Below are positions 33,037 through 42,050 of a stretch of 64,000 bases of DNA, piece by piece; position 1 is the stretch's first letter; every line of letters begins with the position of its first letter. The position numbers were made by a program, and so were the translations under genes. Location of the stretch: positions 3,796,501-3,860,500 of the forward strand of contig NC_019729.1 of the NCBI RefSeq assembly GCF_000317475.1, written 5' to 3'. The stretch comes from Oscillatoria nigro-viridis PCC 7112 (GTDB lineage: Bacteria; Cyanobacteriota; Cyanobacteriia; Cyanobacteriales; Microcoleaceae). Below the pieces are notes generated by a model that was not told the origin of the DNA, did not search any database, and saw only the letters and a program-made list of their open reading frames with translations.

Positions 33037-33660
33037 TTACAACCGCTGAAATAAATCCATTCGATAGCGTTTGTGATGACCTACTAAATCTACCATCACC
33101 ATTTTTTTGCGCGGGTCGCCCAAATGTTTCAAAGACTGTGTAGAGTCTTGGATAAAAGCATCGTGAACGATGTCACCGTTCAGGATAAAACTTTCTACAG
33201 GAATCCGAAAATGAACCATTAACAGATAACCGCCGGGAAGTAATTGGTCAATTATTTTTTCCTTCGTTTTCTGGAGGTCTTCCACAGTGAAATAATACCC
33301 TACTTCTGAGAATAAAATTAAATCGAACTTCTCAGTTGGGAACTGCCGGGGTATTTCCATCTGCTCAAACCGCACCTGTGGCAGGTTACTGCAGCGTTTC
33401 CGAGCTTCCTCTAATCCTACCTCTGAATAATCTACTGAAAGCAGTCGATCGCACTTTTTGGCTAGTTTCTGGGTCAGTACACCGATAGCACATCCGATTT
33501 CAAAACCATTTTTGAATTGGACTTTTGGCAAAGCTCTAATAGTTGTTCGGAATTTACTGGTTTCATAAAAGCTGGACGTATATCTCCAAGGATCGGGACT
33601 CCCACGGTAGGTTTCGTCAAAAAAACTGGAGGGTACTGATTCCTGCTCTGAAGGCTTCAT
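33037..33660 (-). CDS. NodS-like SAM-dependent methyltransferase
   Basis: 207 residues. FFDETYRGSPDPWRYTSSFYETSKF is the characteristic NodS/nodulation-S-type N-terminus. The SAM site is GFEIGCAIGVLTQKLAKKCDRLLSVDYS, with later motif FDLILFSEVGYYF and LLPGGYLLMVHF. NodS-type enzymes methylate sugar amines in rhizobia; in cyanobacteria the substrate is unknown. An AGAGGT site precedes the ATG. The 246 bp downstream before sufS contain nothing clear. Confidence 0.85.
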   Translation of the reverse strand: MKPSEQESVPSSFFDETYRGSPDPWRYTSSFYETSKFRTTIRALPKVQFKNGFEIGCAIGVLTQKLAKKCDRLLSVDYSEVGLEEARKRCSNLPQVRFEQMEIPRQFPTEKFDLILFSEVGYYFTVEDLQKTKEKIIDQLLPGGYLLMVHFRIPVESFILNGDIVHDAFIQDSTQSLKHLGDPRKKMVMVDLVGHHKRYRMDLFQRL

Positions 33661-33906
33661 GGTGAACCTCTGTAACTTAAATGACCTTTAACTAAATATA
33701 CAGCTATTTCAAAAAAAAGGATTTTGGGTACGGGAAGATTAACACCAGCCTTTCGTTGGGGTGAGTCATTTTTTTGATGCCGCTCGATACAAATTGAGGG
33801 CGAATTTGTAGGCAATTGCCCGGATTTGCACCAGTGGTGCGAAGGCGGGAAGGATCCTTGCCCGATCGTCACATTTCGAACATAGACCGTCGCCCACGCC
33901 ACAAGC

Positions 33907-35169
33907 TTACCCCAGAATACTCCCAAAAAAGTCGATCGTCTCTTTCAACGCTTTCACAAACACATCAATCTCCTCGCGAGTATTGTAAAAATACAAACTC
34001 GCCCGCGCCGTAGATGAAACGTTCAAATAGCGGTGCAAAGCTTGCGTGCAGTGATGCCCGGAACGAATCGCGACTCCCTCCTGGTCTAACATGGTAGACA
34101 AGTCTTGAGGGTGAATTTCTCCGGCAGTAAATGCCGCCAACGCTGCCCTACCTTCGCCGTTGCTGTCTGGTTGCGGCCCGTAGATTTTAATCTCTGGAAT
34201 TTGCCGCAATTGTTGGAACATATAAGCAGTCAATTCTGCTTCGTAAGCGTGAATCTTATCCATGCCAATGTTACCAAGATAATCGATTGCTGCACCGAGG
34301 GCGATCGCCTCGCCGATTGCAGGCGTGCCGGCCTCAAATTTGTGCGGCAAATCGGCATAGGTGGAATAATCGAGAAACACGTCAGCAATCATCTCGCCGC
34401 CGCCGAAAAACGGAGGCATTTCTCTCAGCAAGTCCAGTTTACCGTACAGAAAACCGATGCCAGTCGGAGCGCACATTTTGTGACCGGAAGCAACCAGCCA
34501 ATCGCAATCTATTGCTTGCACGTCTACTATCATGTGCGGCACGCTTTGGCAAGCATCTATTAAAACTTTTGCGCCGAAACTGTGGGCAATTTTACAGATT
34601 TCTTTTACAGGACTAATGCAGCCCAAAGTATTAGAAACGTGAACGGTTGATACCAATTTAGTTTTAGGGGAAATCAGGGTTTTAAACTGTTCTACATCAA
34701 ACTCGTTAGTTTCCGTTAACTCGACAAATTTCAGCACCGCACCGGTTCTTTGAGCAATCATTTGCCACGGCACGAGATTGCTGTGGTGTTCCATCACAGA
34801 CAGGATAATTTCATCTCCGGCTTGCAGATTGCTCAAACCCCAAGAATAAGCAACCAAATTAATCGCTTCGGTGGCGTTGCGAGTGTAAACAATTTCTTGT
34901 CGCGACGCGGCATTTACAAATGCCGCAACTTTGTCTCTCGCACCTTCGTAAGCATCAGTCGCTTTGGCGCTGAGAGTGTGAGCGCCGCGGTGGACGTTTG
35001 CATTATATTTCTCGTAGTAATCGCGCCAAGCGTTGAGCACAGCTAGGGGTTTTTGAGAAGTAGCTGCATTGTCTAGATAAATTAGCGGTTTGCCATTTAC
35101 TTTTTCATTCAAAATTGGGAAGTCGCCGCGAACTTTTGATGCAAGTGTTTTTTCTTGAATAAGTGTCAT
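33907..35169 (-). CDS. sufS: Cysteine desulfurase SufS
   Basis: 420 residues from the ATG at 35169, the usual SufS length; a TTG 22 codons upstream is possible but adds nothing family-like. Residues seen: [47 protein letters not shown], the PLP lysine in [19 protein letters not shown], and the catalytic cysteine in IRSGHHCTQ. It takes sulfur from cysteine as a persulfide for Fe-S assembly. Last gene of sufB-sufC-sufD-sufS. Confidence 0.96.
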   Translation of the reverse strand: MTLIQEKTLASKVRGDFPILNEKVNGKPLIYLDNAATSQKPLAVLNAWRDYYEKYNANVHRGAHTLSAKATDAYEGARDKVAAFVNAASRQEIVYTRNATEAINLVAYSWGLSNLQAGDEIILSVMEHHSNLVPWQMIAQRTGAVLKFVELTETNEFDVEQFKTLISPKTKLVSTVHVSNTLGCISPVKEICKIAHSFGAKVLIDACQSVPHMIVDVQAIDCDWLVASGHKMCAPTGIGFLYGKLDLLREMPPFFGGGEMIADVFLDYSTYADLPHKFEAGTPAIGEAIALGAAIDYLGNIGMDKIHAYEAELTAYMFQQLRQIPEIKIYGPQPDSNGEGRAALAAFTAGEIHPQDLSTMLDQEGVAIRSGHHCTQALHRYLNVSSTARASLYFYNTREEIDVFVKALKETIDFFGSILG

Positions 35170-35334
35170 ATTTTTTGAAGTTAGTGATTTGTCGTTGGGT
35201 GGGGGCTGGTTTACGAGATTGTTGGTTTTAGGCAATTATTATTCGTGAAACCCGCCCCTACAGGCTGTTAAAAATGGTGCAAGTGTTGTAGGGACACAGC
35301 ACTGCTGTGTCCTCTGTGTCCTCATCTTTATGAG

Positions 35335-36669
35335 TTATGCTTGGATAGCGACGCAGGTAGAAAGCATTTTAGCTACCCCAATAATCGGTAATTGATTGAG
35401 CATTTCCGCCGCAAAAGCATCGATTAGTAAATAGCGACTTCTTTCTAAATCCAAACCGCGACTTTGCAAGTAGAAAAGTTCATCATCTTCTAATTGACTG
35501 ACAGTTGCACCGTGGGAACATTTAACGTTGTCGGCGACAATTTCCAACTGCGGTTTAGTGTCTACGCGAGCTCTCGGCGACAGCAACAAATTCCGGCTCA
35601 ATTGTCCGGCGTCTGTCAATTGTGCGGCTTTGCGAACGAAAACTTTGCCGTTAAATACAGCGCGAGCTTTGTTGCCAACAATGCACTTGTGCAATTGGCG
35701 ACTTGTACCGTGGGGGTGATTGAAATCGATTACACTGTGAGTGTCAGATAACTGTTCGCCAAAGGCTACGCTTAAGCCGTTTAAAGTTGTTTTAGTGGCT
35801 TCGCCGCGCTGAAATACTTCTAAATTGTGTCGCGATATTTTGCCTCCCAAGCTGATAGCATGGCAAGTATAACGGCTATTGCGAGATTGCTCGATCGCAC
35901 TTTTGCCGATATGAACAACCTCCCCAGCTTCCCGCTGCAGCCGAACGTGATTCACAGTGGCGTTTTCGCCGACAAGAACATCCGTTACAGCATTCGTAAA
36001 TGCAGCGACATTCCCGATAGTTGCATAATCCTCAACCAGCGTCACATTGCTTCCAGGCTCAGCTATGACTGAGCAGTGCGGCTGGGACATCGTGGGAGAT
36101 GCACCGGGCGCTGTCAGGAACAGCAAGTGAATCGGAAGGTCGATCGACATATTGGCCGGCACGAACACCACCGCAGAATCGGTTAAACCCGCAGTATTCA
36201 GCGCCGTAAACACCTCAGTTTGCTGTCTGTGCTTGCTCAAAACATCGCTGATGCGCCCTTGATATTTTTCGGGTACATTGGATAGATTACCTGCGTAAAA
36301 GTCTAGCGGCAAATTCGGCAAATTCACCGTTGATAAATGCGGCGCATAAAAACCATTGACAAAGACCAATCTTAATGGTAAATCTGCCCGATCTTTCACC
36401 GGCATCGTAATATCAGACAGCTTAATTTCTGGCTGATTGCTTTCCGGTAAATGCAACGGAATTTGCAACAGCGGCGACAAATCAGTAAAACGCCATTCTT
36501 CATCCTTCACAGTCGGAAAATGAGAAGAAAGCACGTATTGAGCCGCAATGTCGCGCAAATCATCCAACCCGTAAACAGAACTTTTGAGATGAGCAGCGCC
36601 CAACTTTTCGCACTGATTCACCAAACCAGCCAAAAACATTTCTCTAGTAGCAACTTGCGTATTGATCAT
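35335..36669 (-). CDS. sufD: Fe-S cluster assembly scaffold subunit SufD
   Basis: 444 residues. The C-terminal beta-helix shared by SufB/SufD is clear: [92 protein letters not shown]. SufD joins SufB and the SufC ATPase in the scaffold complex. Its ATG overlaps the sufC stop by 4 bp (ATGA), indicating coupling. sufS follows after 165 bp, in which a GGACACAGC/GCTGTGTCC hairpin sits. Confidence 0.96.
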   Translation of the reverse strand: MINTQVATREMFLAGLVNQCEKLGAAHLKSSVYGLDDLRDIAAQYVLSSHFPTVKDEEWRFTDLSPLLQIPLHLPESNQPEIKLSDITMPVKDRADLPLRLVFVNGFYAPHLSTVNLPNLPLDFYAGNLSNVPEKYQGRISDVLSKHRQQTEVFTALNTAGLTDSAVVFVPANMSIDLPIHLLFLTAPGASPTMSQPHCSVIAEPGSNVTLVEDYATIGNVAAFTNAVTDVLVGENATVNHVRLQREAGEVVHIGKSAIEQSRNSRYTCHAISLGGKISRHNLEVFQRGEATKTTLNGLSVAFGEQLSDTHSVIDFNHPHGTSRQLHKCIVGNKARAVFNGKVFVRKAAQLTDAGQLSRNLLLSPRARVDTKPQLEIVADNVKCSHGATVSQLEDDELFYLQSRGLDLERSRYLLIDAFAAEMLNQLPIIGVAKMLSTCVAIQA

Positions 36670-37457
36670 CGCGCGCCTACTCCTGCTGCTTCCTCTTCCA
36701 CAACCCAGTCATAACCGCGCTCTTCCAATTCCAGCGCCAACTCTTTCGGGCCAGTCAAGATAATTCGGCCGGCTTCCATGACGTGAATAAAATCAGGAAT
36801 AATGTAATTCAGCAACCGCTGATAGTGAGTAATCACCAACATCGAATTTTCAGCATTTGACAACTGATTCACACCGCCGGCGACAATCTTGAGAGCATCG
36901 ATATCCAAACCAGAATCAGTCTCGTCCAAAATAGCTAACTTCGGTTCTAACAGCGCCATTTGCAAAATCTCATTCCGCTTTTTCTCGCCACCGGAAAAAC
37001 CCTCATTAACGCTGCGGTCTAAAAAAGAATTATTCATCTTGACAATATCCAGCTTTTCCTCGATTAAATCTTGGAAATCAAAAGCATCCAATTCTTCCAA
37101 GCCGCGATGTTTTAGGTGAGAATTGTAAGCCACGCGCAAGAAATCCAGATTGCTAACGCCGGGAATTTCTAAAGGATATTGGAAAGCTAGGAACACCCCA
37201 GCTAAAGAGCGTTCTTCCGGCGCTAATTCCAGCAAATTTTGACCGAGAAAAGTAACTTCTCCGCCCGTTACCTTATAAGCAGGATGACCCGCTAATATCT
37301 TCGATAAAGTGCTTTTCCCCGAACCGTTCGGGCCCATAATCGCGTGAATTTCACCCGATTTTATTTCCAGATTCAAACCCTTCAGGATTTGGGTATCTTC
37401 GACATCCGCAGTTAAATCGCGGACGGATAGCACCACTTGACTATTTTCTACAATCAT
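36666..37457 (-). CDS. sufC: Fe-S cluster assembly ATPase SufC
   Basis: 263 residues. ABC ATPase with Walker [10 protein letters not shown], signature [14 protein letters not shown], Walker [13 protein letters not shown] and the switch His in [10 protein letters not shown]. All match SufC, which powers the SufBCD scaffold. The C-terminal tail [11 protein letters not shown] is slightly longer than average. A family A repeat lies between it and sufB (282-bp gap). Confidence 0.97.
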   Translation of the reverse strand: MIVENSQVVLSVRDLTADVEDTQILKGLNLEIKSGEIHAIMGPNGSGKSTLSKILAGHPAYKVTGGEVTFLGQNLLELAPEERSLAGVFLAFQYPLEIPGVSNLDFLRVAYNSHLKHRGLEELDAFDFQDLIEEKLDIVKMNNSFLDRSVNEGFSGGEKKRNEILQMALLEPKLAILDETDSGLDIDALKIVAGGVNQLSNAENSMLVITHYQRLLNYIIPDFIHVMEAGRIILTGPKELALELEERGYDWVVEEEAAGVGAR

Positions 37458-37524
37458 CTATTTTTGTCCTTTTCCTCAATGCACTTTACAGTTTTTTCTT
37501 TCTAGTTTCTAGGCTCTGCTCATT

Positions 37525-37706
37525 GGCGACAATTTAACGTTAAACCGATATTCCGACAGGGAATGAATTCCCTGTCTCAAAGCTTAAGTCCTCGCTATGA
37601 GGACTGAGAAGAAAACTTTCAAACTCATTAGTCCTCTTTAGAGGACTTTAGCTTTGAGGCAGGGGTTTCAAACCTTGCCGGACGCTCGGTTTGACGTTAA
37701 CTTGCC
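37525..37706. repeat. Dispersed repeat family A, copy 3, inside the suf operon
   Basis: About 180 bp between sufB and sufC. Inner ends are TTAACGTTAAACCGA and TCGGTTTGACGTTAA, 14 of 15 matching as an inverted repeat. Its interior keeps AAGTCCTCGCTATGAGGACT, TTAGTCCTCTTTAGAGGACTTTAGC and GAGGCAGGGGTTTCAA. The sufBCDS transcript must read through these hairpins. Confidence 0.75.
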
Positions 37707-37738
37707 AGCAATAAAATCGACCGGGTAACGAGGGTAAA

Positions 37739-39181
37739 TTATCCGACACTTCCTTCCAGCTTCAGACTCAACAGCTTATCAGCTTCTGCAGCAAATTCCA
37801 TCGGCAACTGATTGAAAACATCTTTACAGAAACCGCTAATCATCATCGAAATAGCATTTTCTGCGGAAATTCCCCGCTGTGCGAAGAAGAATAATTGCTC
37901 TTCCCCAATCTTAGAAGTAGAGGCTTCGTGTTCCACTTTAGCAGTGTGGTTCTGCACTTGAATGTAAGGGAAAGTATTCGCTTGAGCGTTGTCGCCAATC
38001 AACATGGAATCGCACTGAGAGTAATTGCGAGAGCCTTTAGCATTCGGTCCCATTTTCACCAAACCCCGATAGCTGTTGGAAGAATTTCCCGCAGAAATTC
38101 CCTTAGAAATAATCGTGCTGCGAGTATTTTTACCAATGTGGATCATCTTGGTGCCGGTGTCAGCTTGCTGCTTGTTATTTGTCAGCGCTACTGAGTAGAA
38201 TTCGCCCACCGAGTTGTCGCCGACTAACACGCAACTGGGATATTTCCAAGTAATCGCGGAACCGGTTTCTACTTGTGTCCAAGAAATCTTTGAATTGACT
38301 CCTTGACACAAACCGCGCTTAGTCACAAAGTTGTAAATGCCGCCTTTGCCATTGGCGTCGCCGGCGTACCAGTTTTGCACTGTGGAGTATTTGATATCGG
38401 CATTGTCCATTGTTACCAATTCCACGACGGCGGCGTGCAGTTGATTGGTGTCAAACATCGGCGCGGTGCAGCCTTCTAGGTAAGACACAGAACTGTTTTC
38501 TTCTGCAACAATTAGGGTGCGCTCGAACTGGCCGGAATCTCCGTTGTTGATGCGGAAATAGGTGGACAGTTCCATCGGGCATTTGACGCCTTTGGGAATG
38601 TAAACAAAGGAACCGTCGCTGAATACGGCGGAGTTGAGGGCTGCGAAAAAGTTATCGCCGACTGGTACGACGCTGCCGAGATATTTTTCTATTAGTTCGG
38701 GATAATCTTTGACGGCTTCTGAGATGGAACAGAAAATTACACCATCTTTGGCTAACTTTTCTCTAAATGTTGTGGCAATTGAAACGCTGTCGAAAACGGC
38801 ATCGACGGCAACATTTCCCAGCCGCTTTTGTTCGGATAGGGGAATGCCGAGTTTCTCGAAGGTTTCTAGCAGTGTCGGGTCTACTTCGTCTAAACTGTTG
38901 AGCTTTTTGGGCTTTTGTTTGGGGGCGGAATAGTAGATAATTTGTTGGTAGTCGATCGCGGGATAGTTGACGTGGGGCCAGGTAGGCTCGGTCATTGTCA
39001 GCCACTTGCGGTATGCTTTGAGGCGGAATTGCAGCATGAATTCCGGTTCGTTTTTCTTGGCGGAAATCAGGCGGACTACATCTTCGCTCAAGCCGCGGGG
39101 GATGGTGTCTGACTCGATGTCGGTGACGAAACCGTATTTGTAGGGTTGGTTGACTAAGGTTTTGACTGTGGTAGAACTCAT
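37739..39181 (-). CDS. sufB: Fe-S cluster assembly scaffold protein SufB
   Basis: 480 residues. Diagnostic stretches: [128 protein letters not shown] and [21 protein letters not shown]. It is the main cluster scaffold. First gene of the suf operon, divergent from sufR with 192 bp between starts that hold the SufR operators. Confidence 0.97.
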   Translation of the reverse strand: MSSTTVKTLVNQPYKYGFVTDIESDTIPRGLSEDVVRLISAKKNEPEFMLQFRLKAYRKWLTMTEPTWPHVNYPAIDYQQIIYYSAPKQKPKKLNSLDEVDPTLLETFEKLGIPLSEQKRLGNVAVDAVFDSVSIATTFREKLAKDGVIFCSISEAVKDYPELIEKYLGSVVPVGDNFFAALNSAVFSDGSFVYIPKGVKCPMELSTYFRINNGDSGQFERTLIVAEENSSVSYLEGCTAPMFDTNQLHAAVVELVTMDNADIKYSTVQNWYAGDANGKGGIYNFVTKRGLCQGVNSKISWTQVETGSAITWKYPSCVLVGDNSVGEFYSVALTNNKQQADTGTKMIHIGKNTRSTIISKGISAGNSSNSYRGLVKMGPNAKGSRNYSQCDSMLIGDNAQANTFPYIQVQNHTAKVEHEASTSKIGEEQLFFFAQRGISAENAISMMISGFCKDVFNQLPMEFAAEADKLLSLKLEGSVG

Positions 39182-39286
39182 TATTTTGCGTGTTCAGTGT
39201 TCTAGATAAGGCTCTCAAAGATGGCAGACGGGGCAATGCCTGTCTGGGCTTGAGCGAGTTCTGCTGGACTGCTCTGGGAAGTTAAA

Positions 39287-39340
39287 CAACAATTTTGTTG
39301 CTTTACTATATTTTAAGCTACATTAACAATAGTGATATTG
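39287..39340. promoter_or_regulatory. Two SufR-type operators between sufB and sufR
   Basis: CAAC-AATTTT-GTTG at 39287-39300 is an exact match to the CAAC-N6-GTTG inverted repeat known to bind SufR in Synechocystis. CAAT-AGTGAT-ATTG at 39327-39340 has the same N6 spacing with one changed pair. Their start-to-start distance is 40 bp. This predicts repression of sufBCDS and autoregulation of sufR by the Fe-S form of SufR. Confidence 0.85.
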
Positions 39341-39373
39341 TCAAAGTCAAATTAATAATTTTTTGTGAAGATG

Positions 39374-40069
39374 ATGGAGACTACTCAGCAGACTTCGACG
39401 AAACAAGACATCCTGCAATATTTGCTCAAGGGGGGGCAGGGGACGGCTCTTGAGTTGGCGGAGTCTTTGGATATCAGCCCGCAGGCGATTCGCCGTCACT
39501 TGAAGGATTTGGAAGCGGAGGGGCTGATTCAGTATCAGTCGGTTCAGGCTGGTATGGGGCGGCCGCAGCACATTTATGAGCTTACCAGTCTGGGGCGCGA
39601 TCGATTCCCGAACCGTTACGGTGATTTTGCAGTCTCTTTCCTGGATACTTTGGCAGAAACTGTCGGCCGCGAGCAAGTGATTACTATCCTGCGAAAACAG
39701 TGGCAGCGCAAGGCGACGGAGTATCGGCGGCTGGTGGGTGCGGGTTCGCTGCAAGAGCGGGTGACTAAGTTGGTGGAACTCCGCAGGGCTGAAGGTTATA
39801 TGGCTGAGTGTTATCCTGTAGAATCTGTAGAGGTGGGGATGTGCGATCGCGCTGGTTTGGGCGATCGATTTGTGTTGATGGAACACAACTGCGCGATTTC
39901 TAATGTTGCTGAAACTTTTCCGAGTGTGTGTGGCAATGAGTTGGAAATGTTTGCGGGGGTGTTGCCGGACTGTACTGTGGAGCGGACTCACTGGATTATT
40001 AACGGGGAACACCGCTGCGGTTATTTGATTGCCAGAAGGAAGGAAGAAGTTCGGCAACGGATTTTGTAA
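39374..40069 (+). CDS. sufR: Fe-S-sensing transcriptional repressor SufR
   Basis: 231 residues from the ATG at 39374; a GTG (39365) and an ATG (39371) lie just upstream. The N-terminal winged helix is STKQDILQYLLKGGQGTALELAESLDISPQAIRRHLKDLEAEGLI (DeoR/MarR-like). The C-terminal part has cysteines in VGMCDRAGLG, HNCAISNVAETFPSVCGNE, LPDCTVERTHWIINGEHRCGYLI; the CxnCx13Cx14C-type set binds the [4Fe-4S] cluster. Divergent from sufB; the intergenic operators support this call. Confidence 0.96.
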   Translation: METTQQTSTKQDILQYLLKGGQGTALELAESLDISPQAIRRHLKDLEAEGLIQYQSVQAGMGRPQHIYELTSLGRDRFPNRYGDFAVSFLDTLAETVGREQVITILRKQWQRKATEYRRLVGAGSLQERVTKLVELRRAEGYMAECYPVESVEVGMCDRAGLGDRFVLMEHNCAISNVAETFPSVCGNELEMFAGVLPDCTVERTHWIINGEHRCGYLIARRKEEVRQRIL

Positions 40070-40185
40070 GGGATTTAACGGATGTCACGCATGGAAGTTC
40101 GGCAACGGATGAGTATAACGGATGTCACGGATGTCAGGGATTACCAATTACCGATTACCGATTAGGAATTACTAATTTTTAATAT

Positions 40186-40593
40186 ATGGAACCGCTAGCA
40201 GATTTGTTAAAGCCGGAAGAGTGTGCGGAAGTTGATATGGCGCTGCTGTCATCTAAAGAAAAGTTTTCGGCGCGGCTGGCAATTTATGCTTTGAGGGTGC
40301 TCAAGCAAATTGCTGGGGAGACTGGTTTGCCGGTGGCTGAGGTGACTAATGGGCAGGTAATGGATTGGATTAAGAATGATGAGAGTATTAAAGGGTCGAT
40401 CGAACTTGATGCGAGTTTTGAAAACTTTTTTACCAATTTGGTGGTGGCGTCCTTGCGGCCGTTGAGGCAAATTGCGACAGAATCTGAAGGGGCGATCGAA
40501 CAATTAACAGTGAAGCAGGTCGTGGCGTGGTTTGAGAAGGACGGGAAGATTCGCAGAGAACAGGGTGTCGAGGCGGCTTTTTTGGATTTGTGA
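40186..40593 (+). CDS. Hypothetical cyanobacterial protein
   Basis: 135 residues. Predicted helical, with two similar halves: FSARLAIYALRVLKQIAGETGLPVAEVTNGQVMDWI and FTNLVVASLRPLRQIATESEGAIEQLTVKQVVAWF, an internal duplication. It has no membrane segment. I do not recognise a family. It lies 116 bp after sufR and could be cotranscribed, but repeats (ACGGATGTCACGG, ATTACCGATT) fill the gap. Confidence 0.6.
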   Translation: MEPLADLLKPEECAEVDMALLSSKEKFSARLAIYALRVLKQIAGETGLPVAEVTNGQVMDWIKNDESIKGSIELDASFENFFTNLVVASLRPLRQIATESEGAIEQLTVKQVVAWFEKDGKIRREQGVEAAFLDL

Positions 40594-40687
40594 GTTAAAG
40601 GTCGATCGGCCGCACCCTCAAACCCGGGCTCAAACCCCGATAATTCCAGCGGTTTCGGGCGATGTCAAAAAAGTTTTGACTTTGGGG

Positions 40688-40716
40688 TTGACAGACAAAG
40701 GAAAACTTGATAAGGT
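40688..40716 (+). promoter_or_regulatory. Candidate promoter of the solitary 5S rRNA gene
   Basis: TTGACA at 40688-40693, 17 bases, then TAAGGT at 40711-40716. The -35 is perfect consensus; the -10 is 3 of 6. Start would be near 40723, about 65 bases before the mature 5S 5' end. Confidence 0.5.
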
Positions 40717-40788
40717 AATTAAGTCGAGCGAAAGAGATGCAGCGCATCACACTTAACGCAGACACAGGATTAAAAGTTTTCAAAGCTT

Positions 40789-40906
40789 TCCTGGTGCTTA
40801 TGATGTAATGGAACCACTCCGATCCATCCCGAACTCGGTTGTTAAACGTTGCTATGGCGAAGATACTCGGCGGGTCACTGCCCGGTAAAATAGCTCAGTG
40901 CCAGGT
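40789..40906 (+). rRNA. rrf: 5S ribosomal RNA, solitary copy
   Basis: About 118 bases. It begins TCCTGGTGCTTATGATG, has the universal loop GGAACCACTCCGATCCATCC and CCCGAACTCGG, GTTAAACGTTGCTATGGCGAAGATACTC in the middle, and closes with GCTCAGTGCCAGG, complementary to the 5' end (CCTGG..CCAGG). No 23S or 16S sequence lies next to it: upstream is a protein gene, downstream a terminator and then a toxin-antitoxin locus on the other strand. Confidence 0.93.
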
Positions 40907-40913
40907 TAATAAT

Positions 40914-40961
40914 AAACTAAAGCTCTTTTCCCACAACAATGGAAAAGGGCTTTAGTTTTTT
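40914..40961 (+). terminator. Rho-independent terminator of the 5S gene
   Basis: AAACTAAAGCTCTTTTCC, short loop, GGAAAAGGGCTTTAGTTTTTT: a long stem (one mismatch pair) followed by six T, 8 bp after the 5S 3' end. Confidence 0.92.
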
Positions 40962-40973
40962 CACATAATATTT

Positions 40974-41168
40974 TTACATAATAGTTTTACCCCGTCTGCT
41001 CCAACGCCCTGCTAGAACGCGCTTTGGCGACAATTTCACAACTTCTCTGCCACTTTCAGCTTGTTTCTTCTGCAAGTCTGCAAATATTGCGTCCAAGTCA
41101 TAATTGAAAGACTTGGCATACTCTTCACGTATTTTGTGAATTTCTTCTACTATTTCATCTTGCAACAT
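40974..41168 (-). CDS. Putative antitoxin of a PIN toxin pair
   Basis: 64 residues, mostly charged helix: DEIVEEIHKIREEYAKSFNYDLDAIFADLQKKQAESGREVV. This phrase (EEIHxIREExAxxFNYDLxAIxxDL) is typical of small cyanobacterial proteins next to PIN genes. It begins 3 bp after the PIN stop, so the order is toxin first, antitoxin second, the reverse of most type II modules. Confidence 0.7.
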   Translation of the reverse strand: MLQDEIVEEIHKIREEYAKSFNYDLDAIFADLQKKQAESGREVVKLSPKRVLAGRWSRRGKTIM

Positions 41169-41171
41169 AAA

Positions 41172-41645
41172 TTAATTTCCTAGTAGTTCATAAGGCGTAC
41201 AAAGGATCGGTAACTCGTATCCGAAATCAAAACTGATTTCTGCAAGTTTTCCCTGGATTTGAGCGTTTGCGATATGCTTACAGTTCCAGGTTAACAGGTA
41301 ATCCAAGCCGTGAACGGTTGCTACTGCAATGTGAATTGCATCGATATGTGCTTTAGGGGGAAGATTGCTGCGTGTAAGAAATTGCGAGGCTAAGTCTCGG
41401 ACAGCTTGATTTAATTCTAGCAATGGAACACCGCCAAGGAGTTCCATACGTTGAACCGCAATCTCTGCGTCTCCTTGTGCTACCTCGTTTAGGACAGCCT
41501 GTGAGACATACAGCGTGAAAGCACTGCGGCGATACTCCCACCAATCTTTTGTTACCTCCATATTGGCAGCCAGGATTAGGTTTTTGGTCGATCGAGCTGT
41601 TAGGTAGCCCAAGATGCTGGTTTCAATGTAGAGGGTTTCACTCAT
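41172..41645 (-). CDS. PIN-domain toxin-like RNase
   Basis: 157 residues. It starts MSETLYIETSILGYLTARSTKNL, with the first acidic residue as Glu in ETSI, as in this PIN subgroup; a later KAHIDAIHIAVATVHGLDYLLTWNCKHIAN holds the D-A-x-H and the TWN-x-KH motif typical of the subgroup. PIN proteins cut RNA with a metal cluster of acidic residues. Paired with the small helical gene downstream as a type II toxin-antitoxin unit. Confidence 0.8.
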   Translation of the reverse strand: MSETLYIETSILGYLTARSTKNLILAANMEVTKDWWEYRRSAFTLYVSQAVLNEVAQGDAEIAVQRMELLGGVPLLELNQAVRDLASQFLTRSNLPPKAHIDAIHIAVATVHGLDYLLTWNCKHIANAQIQGKLAEISFDFGYELPILCTPYELLGN

Positions 41646-41718
41646 ACGGGATAGGTTGATAGCCTCTTCATTTTAAACCCAACCATTCCTCGTTGTAAAA
41701 CTCCTGCATCCCATAGGA

Positions 41719-41980
41719 TCATAGCTCTAAACCTTGTTGCCGATACTTGTTGAGTAGGACTTGCTGATATTTGCTCTCAGCCTGATTAGTCATTACTTCC
41801 AAGCGATCGACCTTCTCGAACCATTTTCCCCAAGCTTTGGCAATATCGTCTGGGAGTTTGGGTTTAGCTATTCTATTTTGGTGCTTGTGCATCACAAAGT
41901 CGAGGAAGTCGTTGGCTTCTGGCAATAATGATTCTGGAAGTTGCTGCAATAAGGGCGATCGTAATATCAGGAATAGTCAT
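41719..41980 (-). pseudogene. Orphan DUF2281-like antitoxin, likely frameshifted
   Basis: From 41949 the frame reads LQQLPESLLPEANDFLDFVMHKHQ...PDDIAKAWGKWFEKVDRLE, typical of DUF2281-type antitoxins, but it has no ATG; only TTG is available. An ATG at 41978-41980 in the neighbouring frame gives MTIPDITIAL, the expected family N-terminus, so a 1-base shift near 41950 would restore a whole gene. No matching toxin follows within 70 bp; the next gene is the unrelated PIN unit. Probably a decayed module. Confidence 0.55.
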
Positions 41981-42050
41981 AATAATTGCCCATGCCAGTC
42001 GTTTTTATTTTAATACAATCATAACCAGCGATCGCCCTTAATTTTAGCAG

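Noticed and set aside
33657..33926. 89-codon minus-strand frame between the NodS-like gene and sufS
   Set aside because: It overlaps the sufS end, lacks a ribosome site and reads like repeat DNA.
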